Positions 9,052 to 19,723 of a DNA stretch of 64,000 nt are shown in pieces. Within the stretch, counting starts at the first letter, position 1. Each line of letters opens with the position of its first letter. The translations under genes and the position numbers were made by a program. This DNA is from Anastatus disparis (taxonomy: Eukaryota; Arthropoda; Insecta; Hymenoptera; Eupelmidae): positions 1,364,501 through 1,428,500 of the forward strand of contig JAFFSR010000346.1 in NCBI GenBank assembly GCA_017163975.1, in the 5' to 3' direction. Under the pieces are notes generated by a model that made no database searches, had not been told where the DNA came from, and worked only from the letters and a program-made list of their open reading frames with translations.

Positions 9052-11097
9052 TCAATTTACTTTTTGCCACTCATGTCTCGAAGTTTTGGCAGTGTAGATT
9101 TGGTTTCGTTCACTTTTTCAACAGTGAATCTTTTGAATACCTTTAATTTCTTTTGCATTTCCTAACCATTCCATTTTTTTTGTCAGTCGAAAAACTTCTA
9201 ACTCATCCTTGCGGATAACAAGAATGTTAATCGACGGAGTATATTTTGATACGTGAGTGGCGAAATTTTCAGCGTTTCTAATAAAATCTACACTCTTCTT
9301 GGACAGATTATGCGTGGTAGCATAATGTTTAACTAAACCACCAATACCGTCACAAGCGCCTTTACTATGACCTGTTGCAGAAAAAAGCCATTTTCTGTTT
9401 ACTTTTGAGTTTTGAAGCTCATAGAATTGATATCCATTTTCTAAAATGACTGGCAGCTCCATCGGAAATGGTTATGATTTCATCAAGATCTTGCGCAATA
9501 TGTTTTTGTTTTAAATTATCGATGGTTAAATTTATAGCCATTAGGGCATAAGACGAATCATGTTTAATATCGTCAGAGACGGTGACATAACTGACTGTTT
9601 TATCATTTCCAAAATAGCATACCGACGTCAATATTGATATTTGGTTTTTACTCCAACGATAGCTTTGAATTTCATTTTGAAGCAGAACTGTCCAATTTTC
9701 TGCAAAATCGACATCAATAACTAATTGAAAGTCATTATTTTTCGCTAAAAGTTTAACCTCTTTAATTGCTATACGTTGAATTTCTTTGACCAATTTATGA
9801 GCTTATACAGTGAGAGCGCGCTCTCTTAACTCTATTAAGAAATTTTCAATCGTGCTAGTTTTATTCAGTAAATTTGATTTTTCCCAAACACCATAAATTA
9901 TTTCTTCATATAAATCTTCTTCTGTCAAAGAAATTACTTGTAAATCAATAGAATCTCCAATGGGACATTCTTTACATTCTCTTAGTACACATTTCATATC
10001 ATCTTTTGAACAAAAAAGTGAAGAACATATTTTCAATTCCAAATCTGCAATGTCTTGTTTATTCTCTTTTTTATAATTATTCAAAGCATCTAACATAAGT
10101 TTAAGATTCTCGCAGTAAACGCAAAGACACGAATTGGTGGGTGGATGTGGTATAACCCACTTCGGTCTTAAAGCGTAGAATGTTGATTTACCAATTTTTG
10201 TTTTCATTTCAGGATTTTCGTCTTTAAATAATTGATATATTTCTTTTATACTTCGCGTAAGAAAGCGTTTGACTTTTTTAGTTTTTATACCATTTTCTTT
10301 GATAGATACTGTGTCGCTTTTATTCACACTTTGACGAGAACAATTAAAATCATCGTTCAGATAATAATCCTTTACTTTCATTACAATTTCACTATCCAAA
10401 GAATGGCTACAATAGTTCTCAGACTGCTTGTAAATTTTTTCATTATTTACCAATGATCGTGCTTGATCAATCATATAAATAGTTACATTTGGTAAAACTG
10501 ATAATAAATAATCTTTGGAAATATCACTTGGTATAATGCTCAACAATCGCACTTACTCAAGAAAATTTGAACAATTATCTAATGCAATTTTATTATTCTC
10601 AAGCCATTATCATTTGTTTTACATTTATTTTCATTCAATGCGGGCAAATCAGTTATATCGTAGACTTTCATCATTTTACTTGCTATTTGTGAATCAAATG
10701 CATCGTTTATTTGTTTTATTTTTCGAAGAGCATGAGATTTTCGCATCTTAATATTGATACTTTGAGGTATTTTAATTGGTGAAATGTTTAATTTCAAATT
10801 ACTTGAAGTCTCGTTGAGCTGTTCTACCACAGCCTCACTATGAATAAAATGTTCCGAAGATTGTTGACTGCTTGAAGTCGATGAAATAGGCGTATTTTTC
10901 ACTTCATCTAATAATATTTTGTAACACGAAGGGCATACTTTATCTTCTCTAGAGAAAGAAGTATTTGGATACAAGCGCTTCAAAGACTCCGTTAGATCAC
11001 CTCGTTCTCTAAGCGGGCTTTTGGAGCAATCATAAACAACTTTTTTGTGCCTTACTTTTAAATCCTTGCACTTCATTTTAACAATCAGTGATGCCAT
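9052..11097 (-). pseudogene. Decayed transposase of the long-TIR transposon, copy 1
   Basis: The gene starts at the ATG at 11097 (MASLIVKMKCKD); a TTG upstream is not needed. Four open pieces follow leftwards: an N-terminal part with a CPSC motif, a middle part with PHPPTNSCLCVYCENLKLML, a part with VIDVDFAENW and ITISDGAASHF (two candidate catalytic Asp), and a last part with GHSKGACDGIGG. Breaks: a frame change near 10575, an in-frame TAA near 10556, another TAA at 9803-9805, a frameshift inside the SDGAAS region near 9420-9460, and a TGA at 9118. Cys pairs and the Asp motifs suggest a zinc-binding N terminus and a DDE-type nuclease. Sola-like is my best guess; the superfamily should be confirmed by search. 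Confidence 0.7.
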
Positions 11098-12219
11098 TAT
11101 TGATATTCTGTTCAATGACAGATCGAAAAAAATAATTTTTCTTAAAGAACTTTATTTTTTATCTTCCTTTTCTTATATTTTTAAACGCGTCAAGTCGTTG
11201 ATGAGAATGCAAAGAACGAATCATCGCCACCTAGTAGTGACATGCGTCAATTCCCTACAAAATAAATTTTACAAAAAAAATTTTTATTATAATAATGTAC
11301 CATAAAAAGAGGATAAATGGTTATATATTCTTTCATCAAAATAACTTTTTTTTTAAATTAAAAAATTTATATCTTCAGATTTTAATCTTTAACGAAAATT
11401 GTATTTCCTTAATGTAAATATCATATTTATTTAAAGTTTCAGCATTTTTTTTTTTTTCTTTAAATCGTCATAACTTTGGTTCCAATTGATCAAAATATTC
11501 GATCCGGGGTTTATTTTAAAGATTATTGTTTATATTTTTGAAATATTAATAAATAAAAGCATAAAAATAGTTGTAAGAACACGTAAAGTTGGAAAAATAG
11601 TACAATGCACCATGGTATCAATGTTTTAAAATCGAAAATATAAATAAAAACGTTTAAAATTCTGTTAAAAAAAATAAGGCAAAATCGCATATTCTCACCT
11701 ACCCTTAAAGTTAGTATTTTTCATGTATAAAATCATATAAAAATTAAAAAAAAAAAATATAGATTTTGAGAAAATCGCTTTTGAAAAAAATCGCTTCTTT
11801 CGGTTTTTTGTAAATAACTCAGTAAGATCAAATTGTATTACGAAAATCGAGATTGCATTTTAAACTAGACAAAATTCCGCACACTTTTGTTTAACGAACG
11901 CCCAAAAAGGTTAAAAATTGACAGAGCTATAGTCATTTAAAAGTAGAGGTTCATTTTCAATTTTTGAATTTTCGTTTTTACATCCAACACTAGAATTGCT
12001 GTAGTAAAAAAAAAAAATTTTTTTGAGCGTTCTACGAGGTAAATTTTATCTTTATATACATAATAGAAGGTATTTTTATTACTTAGAAGTAAAAAAAAAT
12101 TTGATCAGTGACGGCCTGCATGAATCTGAATGGAATCAGCCCTTTATAAATACAATCATAAATATATTTAATACTTTGTATTGATACACAAAGTTCAGTA
12201 TTAATATGAGCAGTATATT

Positions 12220-12545
12220 TTGCTAATAAAAAACTGTTGTAAGGAATTACCATTGAATTATTAACTTGTATAATTTTCTTTGTATTTTTAAGATTATAGA
12301 TATGATTCTCAGAAATATTATTTTTTCGTTTATACAGTGGATATTTATTTTCTTCAATTTTGGTACGTTCAATAAATGGTTTAGGAAAATTTTTTTTTAC
12401 AAATGTTTTTATTTTTATTATAACAGAGAGATTAATCAGTATGTGGTCTGTGTAGCATATGTTTAAGTACTAATTTTTGTAAATATGTATTTTCTGATGA
12501 AGGTATTTTAGCTGAAATATATTTATCAATAGATTATTTTTTTTT
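12220..12545 (-). pseudogene. Helitron Rep-helicase fragment
   Basis: Reverse-strand reading gives fragments parallel to the Helitron at 16.8-17.1 kb: the segment around TGGTAATTCCTTACAACAG corresponds to the VVPYNS site, and the part near 12440 corresponds to the HMLHGPH site. The DNA is clearly similar to that region along about 300 bases but diverged and full of stops. Only the linker between the HUH nuclease and the helicase is left. It begins about 80 bases right of the long-TIR transposon, which may have inserted into this older Helitron. Confidence 0.6.
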
Positions 12546-13062
12546 CAGATATATAATGTGGTTTATAAATATGATTAATTTTTCTCCCTGTGAATGTTTT
12601 AACAATAAGTTTTAATTTATTGATTTATAATATAAAGAACAAATTTTTTTCAATCTATTAATAATTTTATATAATATTAATGAATAAATATTAAAGTATT
12701 GTACAATAAAATTTTATTATTAAAAATATAATTTTATTTTTCATTAGATATACCACATTATATTAATTAACATATAATAATGCATAAAAGCTTTAAACAG
12801 TATCATTCTATGAGTGCGGGGGCCAGTGAGGGGTGATGCGGGGGAGGGTCGTGATAGAATATAGAGGGAGTGAGTGGTTACAAAATATCGTAGAATGACA
12901 AACAATTTTACGTTATTTTGTGGGGGGTCCTTAAAAAAAGATTGCTAGAGGGAAGTGGGAGAACCTGGGGGGAGTGGGCGGACACGAGGGGGGCTGCCGA
13001 AACTGAGATTATTAATATAACTATATAATATAGGAAGATATATATATATCTATCCATATATA
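12546..13062. other. AT-rich then G-rich spacer, no gene
   Basis: No gene seen. The right half (12815-13010) is unusually G-rich with runs such as GCGGGGGAGGG and ends in a short TA array (13035-13062) that abuts the Helentron-type end. Its composition resembles 38080-38160. Confidence 0.5.
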
Positions 13063-13540
13063 GTCGTAAGACAAGATTCAACCGACTTCCCTCCTCAGCC
13101 CCCCCTTAAATGTCTGTCGGCATAGCCCACCCTCAAATTATGTTGTAATTCCTCTTATAAATGGCTATTCCAAAATTAACGTAACTTAGGCCCCCCTCGC
13201 CCCCCTCAATTTTTTTAGCCCCCCCTCAATTTTCCCCACCCCTCAAATTACGTTGTAATTCCTCTTATAAATGGCTATTCCAAAATTAATGTAACTTAAG
13301 CCCCCTTCAGCCCCCCCTCAATTTTTGTAGCCCCCCCCCACATCAGCCCCCCCTCAAATGTCTGTCGGCATAGCCCCCCTCAAATTACGTTGTACTTCCT
13401 CTTATAAATGGCTATTCCAAAATTAACGTAACTTAGGCACCCCCCCTCGCCCCCTCAATTTTTGTAGCCCTTCCTCAGTTTGCCCCCTCCCTCTCAGTTT
13501 TTATAGCGCCCCCTTATTATGCCCTCCCCCCACTATGATA
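13063..13540 (-). repeat. C-rich minisatellite at Helentron end
   Basis: Three diverged units of about 110-140 bases begin near 13131, 13241 and 13378. Each has CCTCAAATTACGTTGTA, CCTCTTATAAATGGCTATTC and CCAAAATTAACGTAACTTA, separated by C-rich blocks. The same segment is found inverted at 46690-46885. It ends in the TCGTAAGACAAGATTCAACC motif that marks one Helentron-type terminus. Confidence 0.75.
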
Positions 13541-14080
13541 TTATGATTAAGTAATTAGTAATAAAAAAATATTTTTATTATTAATAATATTCTATTATTA
13601 CAATAACAATTGTAAGTAATTAAATATTATTATAATTAGTAATATTTTATTATTATGATTGTAACTAACTATTTAATAATATAAAGTTTTTTCGTATTCT
13701 AATATTGAATTTCAAAAATGAAAAAAAAAATTATTATTATTAATATTTTATTAATATAATTGCAAACATAATTAATTAATAATACAAAGCTTCCTCTCTG
13801 TATTTTCTTTATTCAGATAAATATATAATATTTTTATTTCTATTCTAATATTTTTATTTCTATATATTGTATCTTTATTTTTATTATTGAAAAAATTTAT
13901 TAATTACAATAGTAAACTATGAATTACAAAATGAATTTAGCTTATTATCCATAGGTACTTTATTCACAATTATATTTAAATAAAACATGTTCTTTTTAGA
14001 GTTAGAAATAAGATATTTACATATTTATCTTAATGAAAGATTTTTGGGCTTGAGACCAGCATAAAAATATATGGCTGCAT
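13541..14080 (-). other. AT-rich 3' region shared with the 46-kb locus
   Basis: No gene. The stretch around TAAATTCATTTTGTAATTCA-like sequence and GGGCTTGAGACCAGCATA (near 14046-14063) recurs on the opposite strand at 46210-46690. It is therefore part of the repeated element, not unique DNA. Confidence 0.6.
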
Positions 14081-15475
14081 TAAAAGCTTATAAAAAGCAT
14101 TGTTTGTTGTCGCTAAAAGAAGCTTACAAATTCATTTTTACTGTCGCTAAAAGAAGCTTACAAATTTATCTTTATTGTCGCTAAAAATAGCTTACAAATT
14201 TATTATTGTCGCTGAAGCGATTGTTTGTTGTCGCTAAAAAAACTTTATACAAACATAAATTTATTGTTTATTGTCGTTAAAAAAAGCTTACAAATTTATT
14301 TTTTAGAATCACTAAAAGAAACCTATAAATTTATATCTCATTGTCGTTGAAAAAAGCGTACAAATTTATTGTTTACTGTCGCTAAAAAAGATTACAAATT
14401 CATTTATTATTGTTGTTGAAGCGTACAGATTTATTGTTTATTGTCACCAAAAAATCTAATATAAGCATACAAATTTATTGGTTGTTGTGGCTAAAAGAAG
14501 CTTACAAATTCATCTTCATTGTCGCTAAAAAAGCTTACAAATTTATTATTGTCGCTGAAGCGATTGTTTGTTATCGCTAAATAAATTTTATACGAGTATA
14601 TAAATTTACTGTTATTGTCGCTAAAAAAAGCTTACAAATTTATTTTTATAATAAATAAAAGAAACTTATAAATTTATATCTCATTGTCGTTGAAAAAAGC
14701 ATACAAATTTATTGTTTACTGTCGTTAAAAATGATTACAAATTCATTTATTATTGTCGCTGAAGCGATTGTTTGTTGTCGCTAAAAAAATTTCAAACAAG
14801 CATATAAATTTATTGTTTAATGTCGCTAAAAAATGCTTACAAATTTATTTGTCATAATCGCTAAAAGAAACTTACAAATTTATATCTCATTGATGTTGAA
14901 AAAAGCGTATAGATTTATTGTTTATTGTCGCTAAAAAAGATTACGAATTAATTTATTATTGCCGCTGAAGCGTACAAATTTATTGTTTGTTGTCACTAAA
15001 AAAATCTCATACAAGCATACAAATTTATTGTTTGTTGTCGCTGAAAGAAGCTTACAAATTCATCTTTATTGTCAATGAAGTTAGTCAATTACAAATTCAT
15101 CTTTATTGTCAATGAATAGTAATGGGCTATGCCGACAGACATTTGAGGGGGGCTGAGGGGGGGGGGTCGGTTGAATCTTGTCTTACGACTATATATAGAT
15201 AGATAAATTTTATACAAGTATATATATTTATTGTTTATTGTCGCTAAAAAAGCTTACAAATTTATTTTTTATAATAATTAAAAGAAACTTATAAATTTAT
15301 ATCTCATTGTCGTTGAAAAAAGCGTACAAATTTATTGTTTACTGTGGTTAAAAAAGATTACAAATTCATTTATTATTGTCGCTAAAGCGTACAGATCTAT
15401 TGTTTGTTGTTACTAAAAAAACCTCATATAAGCATACAAATTTATTGTTTTTGGTTAAGTTTTATATTATTAACA
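14081..15475 (-). repeat. Tandem array with TGTCGCTAAAA core
   Basis: Some 30 or more variants of TTGTCGCTAAAAAAAGCTTA followed by CAAATTTATTG, spaced about 30-50 bases, fill the region. Blocks of several variants recur in the same order with a period of roughly 350 bases (compare 14140-14220 with 14500-14570), so there is a higher-order structure. Related arrays lie on the other strand at 40061-40560 and 45906-46210. The array replaces the expected C-terminal helicase coding region of element A. Open frames inside it are by-products of the repeat. Confidence 0.85.
15120..15190 (+). other. Inverted Helentron-type terminus inside the array
   Basis: GGGCTATGCCGACAGACATT, a G run and GTCGGTTGAATCTTGTCTTA then CGAC and TATATATAGATAGATA appear on the + strand, opposite to the terminus at 13063. 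It interrupts the TGTCGCTAAAA array, which continues after it. This looks like a second, inverted end from a nested copy or an inversion. Confidence 0.6.
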
Positions 15476-15508
15476 ATTATTATTATTATTAACAATTTCC
15501 AAAGCTTT

Positions 15509-17805
15509 TTATAGTATCATTGAAGCTTCGTCCCATATAATAATAACTGCATTTCGTAATTTTTTTTTGTCACTTTCTAATTTAAAGAATGTGATTTCTA
15601 CATTATCTAAATCTAAAGGTAATCTAAAAGTTCTGTGACTTGTCATTCCTTTAGGTAATAAAATTGATGCAATTCCAGTCCATGCCATTGATAATACTTT
15701 TTTACATTTGTATAAAAAATAATAAATTAATGTTTTATACAAAAATGTTTTTCCAGTACCACCTGGTCCATCAATAAAATATAATTTAGAGGAATATTTT
15801 ATTATGTCGTCAAAAATAAATTTTTGATCTTGATTTAATAATAAATACATTTCGTTAAACATATGTTCATTATATTCAATAATTTTTTTTTTCTTCCTGA
15901 TTTTCATGGATAATTTTTTCTATTGGTTCTGGTAAACTAAAATTTTTACAAGACATTTCTTCTGTCAATAAAATTTTATTAATTTCATTTAATGCTTTAT
16001 TTTCTTTATCATCTTCAAAATCTTCACTAAAATATTCTTTAAATTTATTCCATATTTCATTACCTTGAATATTTTCTGATAAAAGTAACCATGCAAAATA
16101 TTGACGCAACTGACTCGGTAGCATAATGGTACAAGCTTCAGAAAATATATCAAATATTTGCCAAGAACTTTCTATTAGCCCCATTGCAGCTGTTGTTTCT
16201 TTAAAAGTATTATACGTTATGTTTTCGAAAGTTCTTAATTCTGTAAATGAAGTTATGCCTTTAACACGATTTAAAATTAATTTCAAATGGTATCTTTCAG
16301 TATCTTTAGGAGACACAATATTTAATCTTCCAATAGCTTTATGTTTTTTATCATGAGTACGTTTGATCCAACATTTATCTTTATTGAATACGTAATATTT
16401 AGGTATATTTCTGTATTTTATTTGTTTTACAAACTCATTTTTAATATTAAGATTAAACCATGCAGTTAATGTTGTTTTCCATTTGTCTAAAGCTTTTGAT
16501 TCTTTATTTTCTTCTAATATAATTTTTTGCTGATTTTCCGTATGAACAGCTAATCTAACAGCTGTATGACTTCTTCCACATATCGGAAATTCAGATAATC
16601 TCCAAGCTGCTTCCGTAGGACTCATATATCTTCCATCTATAAATTGTGTAATTTCATCATAAGTCTCTTTTTTGTCTTCATCATCATTTTTTTTTATTTT
16701 ACAAAAAGCTTTATCTCCACCTTTATGAATATAATTATAAACATATTTTATACTGTGTATAGTGGTACATATTTCAAAATTTATATGACACTTATATTTT
16801 CTGAGTAAATAACTATTGTAAGGTACAACCATTGAATTATCTACAGGAATAATTTGTTTATTATTTTTAATTTTATAATAATGATTTTCGTGTGAATTAT
16901 TTATTCGTTTATATTCCGGAAATCCATTTTTTCAATAATAGTATTATTAACAAAATTTTTTCGAAATTTTTTTGTACAAGTATTTTTATTTTTATCGTAA
17001 CATGGTGAATTATTGTTATGTGGTCCATGCAACATGTGTTTAATTACTAATTTTTGTAATTCCTTGTCATCACTATTTGGAATTTCAGCTGAAACATATT
17101 TATCTATTTTTTCTTGAGTTATTAATTTATCATCGGAGTGCAACGTTATAAGAATATGAGCATGTGGTAAACCTCTTTCTTGAAATTCAATTGTGTATAC
17201 ATAAGCAATAACTTTACCAAAAATATTTCTTTAACGATATCATCAAGTAATTTATTGAATTTAGTATAAAATAATCTAACTGTTATATTAGGGATATCAT
17301 TAGGAGTAGTACCTGCTGAAAATTTTTTAAAAACTCTTTTTAATTCTTTCCACCTTAGATTACAAGTCATAGTTATAAAAATGTCAGGTCTACCAACCTC
17401 TCTATAAATGACCATTGCATCTTGATAATGTTGTTGCATATATCTAGGACTTCCTATATAAGTTGATGGCAATATAAATAGATTATCTATTTTTTCTTTT
17501 TTCTCAAAATTATTTGATATATTACAAGCGCTATTTAATACATGGTCTAATAAGCCTTGATAACGTTCAATTCTTAATTGTCTTTGATTATTTCTTAAAA
17601 AATTCATTCTATTATTTTCAATTTGAATTGCAACATGTAGAAAATATTGTTGCGTTAATCGTCCACAATATAGTAAAGGATTAAAATTAATAGAATCTGG
17701 CCTATAAGCCAATCTATATGAATAATGTTGTAACATCGTTAAATTTTCTAAAGATTTAGGACTTTGAGTATGACCAATACTCCAACCTAAGTCCCCAGAT
17801 GTATT
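15509..17805 (-). pseudogene. Helitron Rep-helicase, element A, truncated and frameshifted
   Basis: Reading leftwards: GWSIGHTQSPKSLEN near 17800, the Rep region with GSPRYMQQHYQDAM and GRPDIFITMTCN, the HUH site GLPHAHILI at about 17150-17170, HMLHGPH, then VVPYNSYLLRKYKCHIN, and the Pif1-type helicase with Walker A GPGGTGKT and Walker B IIIWDEAS. HUH nuclease plus Pif1 helicase is diagnostic of Helitrons. Frame changes occur near 17145 (just at the HUH site) and near 16925, and at the overlap near 15890. The N-terminal part before GW is missing, and the helicase ends right after Walker B, so motifs III to VI are lost to the tandem array. It cannot encode a working transposase. Confidence 0.9.
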
Positions 17806-18155
17806 GTTCTATTACTCTATTTTTTATTATTCGCTAATAATTATTATTAAATATTATTATATACAATCATAACTTGAAATTTTAATGTTATTTACTATTC
17901 TATTTTTAATTTATTTCAAAAATATATTTTTGATAGATTCATTGTAAACTTTTGAATATCGCGTTAAACCATCTTTTTTTTATCAATTCTAATTCTATAA
18001 CTTCATATCTTATATTTTTATGTATCGATGTTTTCTATTGAACTTTTTTCACATTCACAAATATGAAATTTCAACTCATTATATCCTACTCTTCTATTTA
18101 CTTTGGAATGTGTGTATTTGGGGGTTTAGGCAGAAGCAGAGCAGGGGAACCCCTT

Positions 18156-18156
18156 A

Positions 18157-18220
<64 letters not shown>
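18156..18220. repeat. (TA)n microsatellite abutting a Helentron 5' end
   Basis: An almost pure TA run of about 65 bases begins directly after the CCCCTTAG of the Helentron 5' palindrome. Similar junctions occur at 38461, 39715 and 41079. Confidence 0.95.
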
Positions 18221-18228
<8 letters not shown>

Positions 18229-18290
18229 CTATATTATAAAAAGATTTCGCCGCGGCCACTGTCGCCGCCGTTGTTGCTGTGTATAAGAAC

Positions 18291-18523
18291 TACTCAAGGA
18301 CTTATATAGCTAGATTTTTAGCTAAAATTCAACTGAATTTGACTTAATTTCAGGTAAAATCAACATAAATTATGATAACTTTCAGCAAAAATTGAGCTAT
18401 AATTAAGTTAAAATTAGCTATTTTTCTGCTAAAATCAATGTAATTTTAGCTGACTTTTAGCTAAAATTAAGTTAAATTTAGCTGAATTCCAGTTAAAAAT
18501 CTAGTTATATAAGTTCTTGAGTA
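18291..18523. mobile_element. MITE with TA-flanked inverted repeats
   Basis: The ends TACTCAAGGACTTATATAGC and GTTATATAAGTTCTTGAGTA are inverted copies, and internal AGCTAAAATTAAGTT segments also pair. The 233-bp unit has no coding capacity. TA at both outer ends suits a Tc1/mariner-type MITE. A GC-rich triplet patch (GCCGCGGCCACTGTCGCCGC) sits about 20 bases to the left. Confidence 0.7.
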
Positions 18524-18727
18524 AGATTAAAAATTTGGAAAACTGCAATGTCGGCAGCTATGTATAAACCATATACCTTATTAAATCCCCTTAAATAATG
18601 TTTTTGATGTTTGAAAATTTTATGACATAATTTACATGTATTATTAATTTTGTTATAGAAATAATTAATATTTATGTGTTTATCTAAAGACAAACAAATT
18701 TAATACTGTTTACATTGAAAAAATCAT

Positions 18728-19084
18728 TGTCCTTCAGAATTTAGATGATTTTTGGTACTTTCTTGCTTCTTAAATTTGAACAAACATATCTCTGGTTCTA
18801 ATTATTATTCCTCAATTTTGAAAATAGGAAATTAAAGCTCTCTTTTTCTACTTTTATTTTAGTTCCTGTTAATTTGTTAAAGACATTTCTAAACTGAATT
18901 ATTCACACTTCAATCAGGAGCATTTTTTTTACATTTTTCTTAAAATAAGACTAGAAACGTCTATAATTTCAGTTTTTTGAAGCGTTAGACCGTACTGCTC
19001 CGGCTTCAATTATATTTTAGTACCTGAAAACATATCTTAAAGTTTCATCAAGATCTGTGACCCGAAGCTCATAGCCTCTGCTGG
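18728..19084. mobile_element. Half copy of the PIF/Harbinger-like MITE
   Basis: The sequence follows the right half of the 7672-8340 MITE: CCTTCAGAATTTAGATGATT, then GGTTCTAATTATTATT, GGAGCATTTTTTTT, CGTTAGACCGTACTG and CAAGATCTGTGACCCG, ending CTGG followed by TAA. The left arm is absent. It is a diverged, truncated member of the same family. Confidence 0.7.
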
Positions 19085-19445
19085 TAAGAAATATTTCTTT
19101 CTCATTGTTTGTATGATTTGATTGTTTGAAATTAACATTTAAAAATTTTTAAATGATACATTTTCTCTTTTTGTATGTAAAAATCAAACCCGTCTTTATA
19201 TTAGGATCAATACTGTGGTATTTTTGAAATAGCAAACGATAAGCGAAGTAAATATAGATTCTCATTATTTTTAGAAATATCAATAAAATTTATGACTAAA
19301 ATTAATTTATTGTTCTAATAAATTCTAGTGAATAGCATATTTTTCATCTAGTAAGCAAAAGTAAAGAACGTCTTATTATATTACAATTTACATACGATTT
19401 AAGGCACTCTTTTTTTGCTCCAGTGGTAAAAATGCGATTATTTTT

Positions 19446-19516
19446 AACACCAGGTCGAAAATACTACTTTGTTTTTTCGAAGCTAGGAAAAAAGTGGTAT
19501 TTTCGTGCCAGGTGTT
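19446..19516. repeat. Short hairpin
   Basis: AACACCAGGTCGAAAATAC and its near-inverse GTATTTTCGTGCCAGGTGTT frame a 20-30-base loop. It could form a stem of about 20 pairs with one or two mismatches. Function unknown; it may be the core of a small MITE. Confidence 0.6.
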
Positions 19517-19723
19517 GAAAAAATATATTGTTTTAGTATACCATTCGTAGTATTAAATAAAAAGAGTAAATTATTGACAACAAATAAATAAAAAACGCAG
19601 GAGCCTAGAAATTAATACAGATGTAGAATTTCTCATTTACGCAGTAGATGCGCATAATGCCAAAAGTAAAGTTATATTTCCTGCGGGCTGCTCGCTATAT
19701 ACCGAAAATTTCGCTGCTTAAAG

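Larger units (their letters stand above)
7614..12141 (-). mobile_element. Long-TIR DNA transposon, copy 1 (tentatively Sola-like)
   Basis: The element starts GGCTGATTCCATTCAGATTC and ends with the inverse, AATCAGCC at 12141. It is bordered by a perfect 4-bp duplication CTTT (7610-7613 and 12142-12145). The inverted arms extend inward about 0.7 kb, though the left arm of this copy has lost some 160 bases present in copy 2 and carries a nested MITE. The transposase lies on the minus strand. A 4-bp target duplication and a transposase with an HSKGACDGIGG motif suggest the Sola group, which I assign only tentatively. A GAATTTT repeat near 8873-8915 marks the inner edge of the left arm and recurs at the same place in copy 2. 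Confidence 0.85.
13063..18155 (-). mobile_element. Helitron2/Helentron-like element A
   Basis: Read on the minus strand, the proposed 5' end lies at 18155 with a short palindrome (ACTAAGGGGTTCCCCTGC), the Rep-helicase remnant follows (17805-15509), then a long tandem array, then a G-rich minisatellite ending GTCGGTTGAATCTTGTCTTACGAC-like at 13063. Both ends are bordered by TA arrays. No inverted repeats and no clear target duplication are present, as expected of rolling-circle elements; short palindromes at the termini fit Helitron2/Helentrons. That both ends belong to one element is inferred from order and orientation; nested or rearranged material inside (see 15120-15190) means the unit may be composite. 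Confidence 0.55.

Noticed and set aside
14081..15475. Possible CRISPR-like array
   Set aside because: Units vary, spacers are not unique, the context is eukaryotic and the pattern is an ordinary tandem array.
18505..18693. Small reverse frame with CKLCHKIFKHQKHY resembling a zinc finger
   Set aside because: Cys/His spacing does not fit a standard finger, and one end lies in a MITE.
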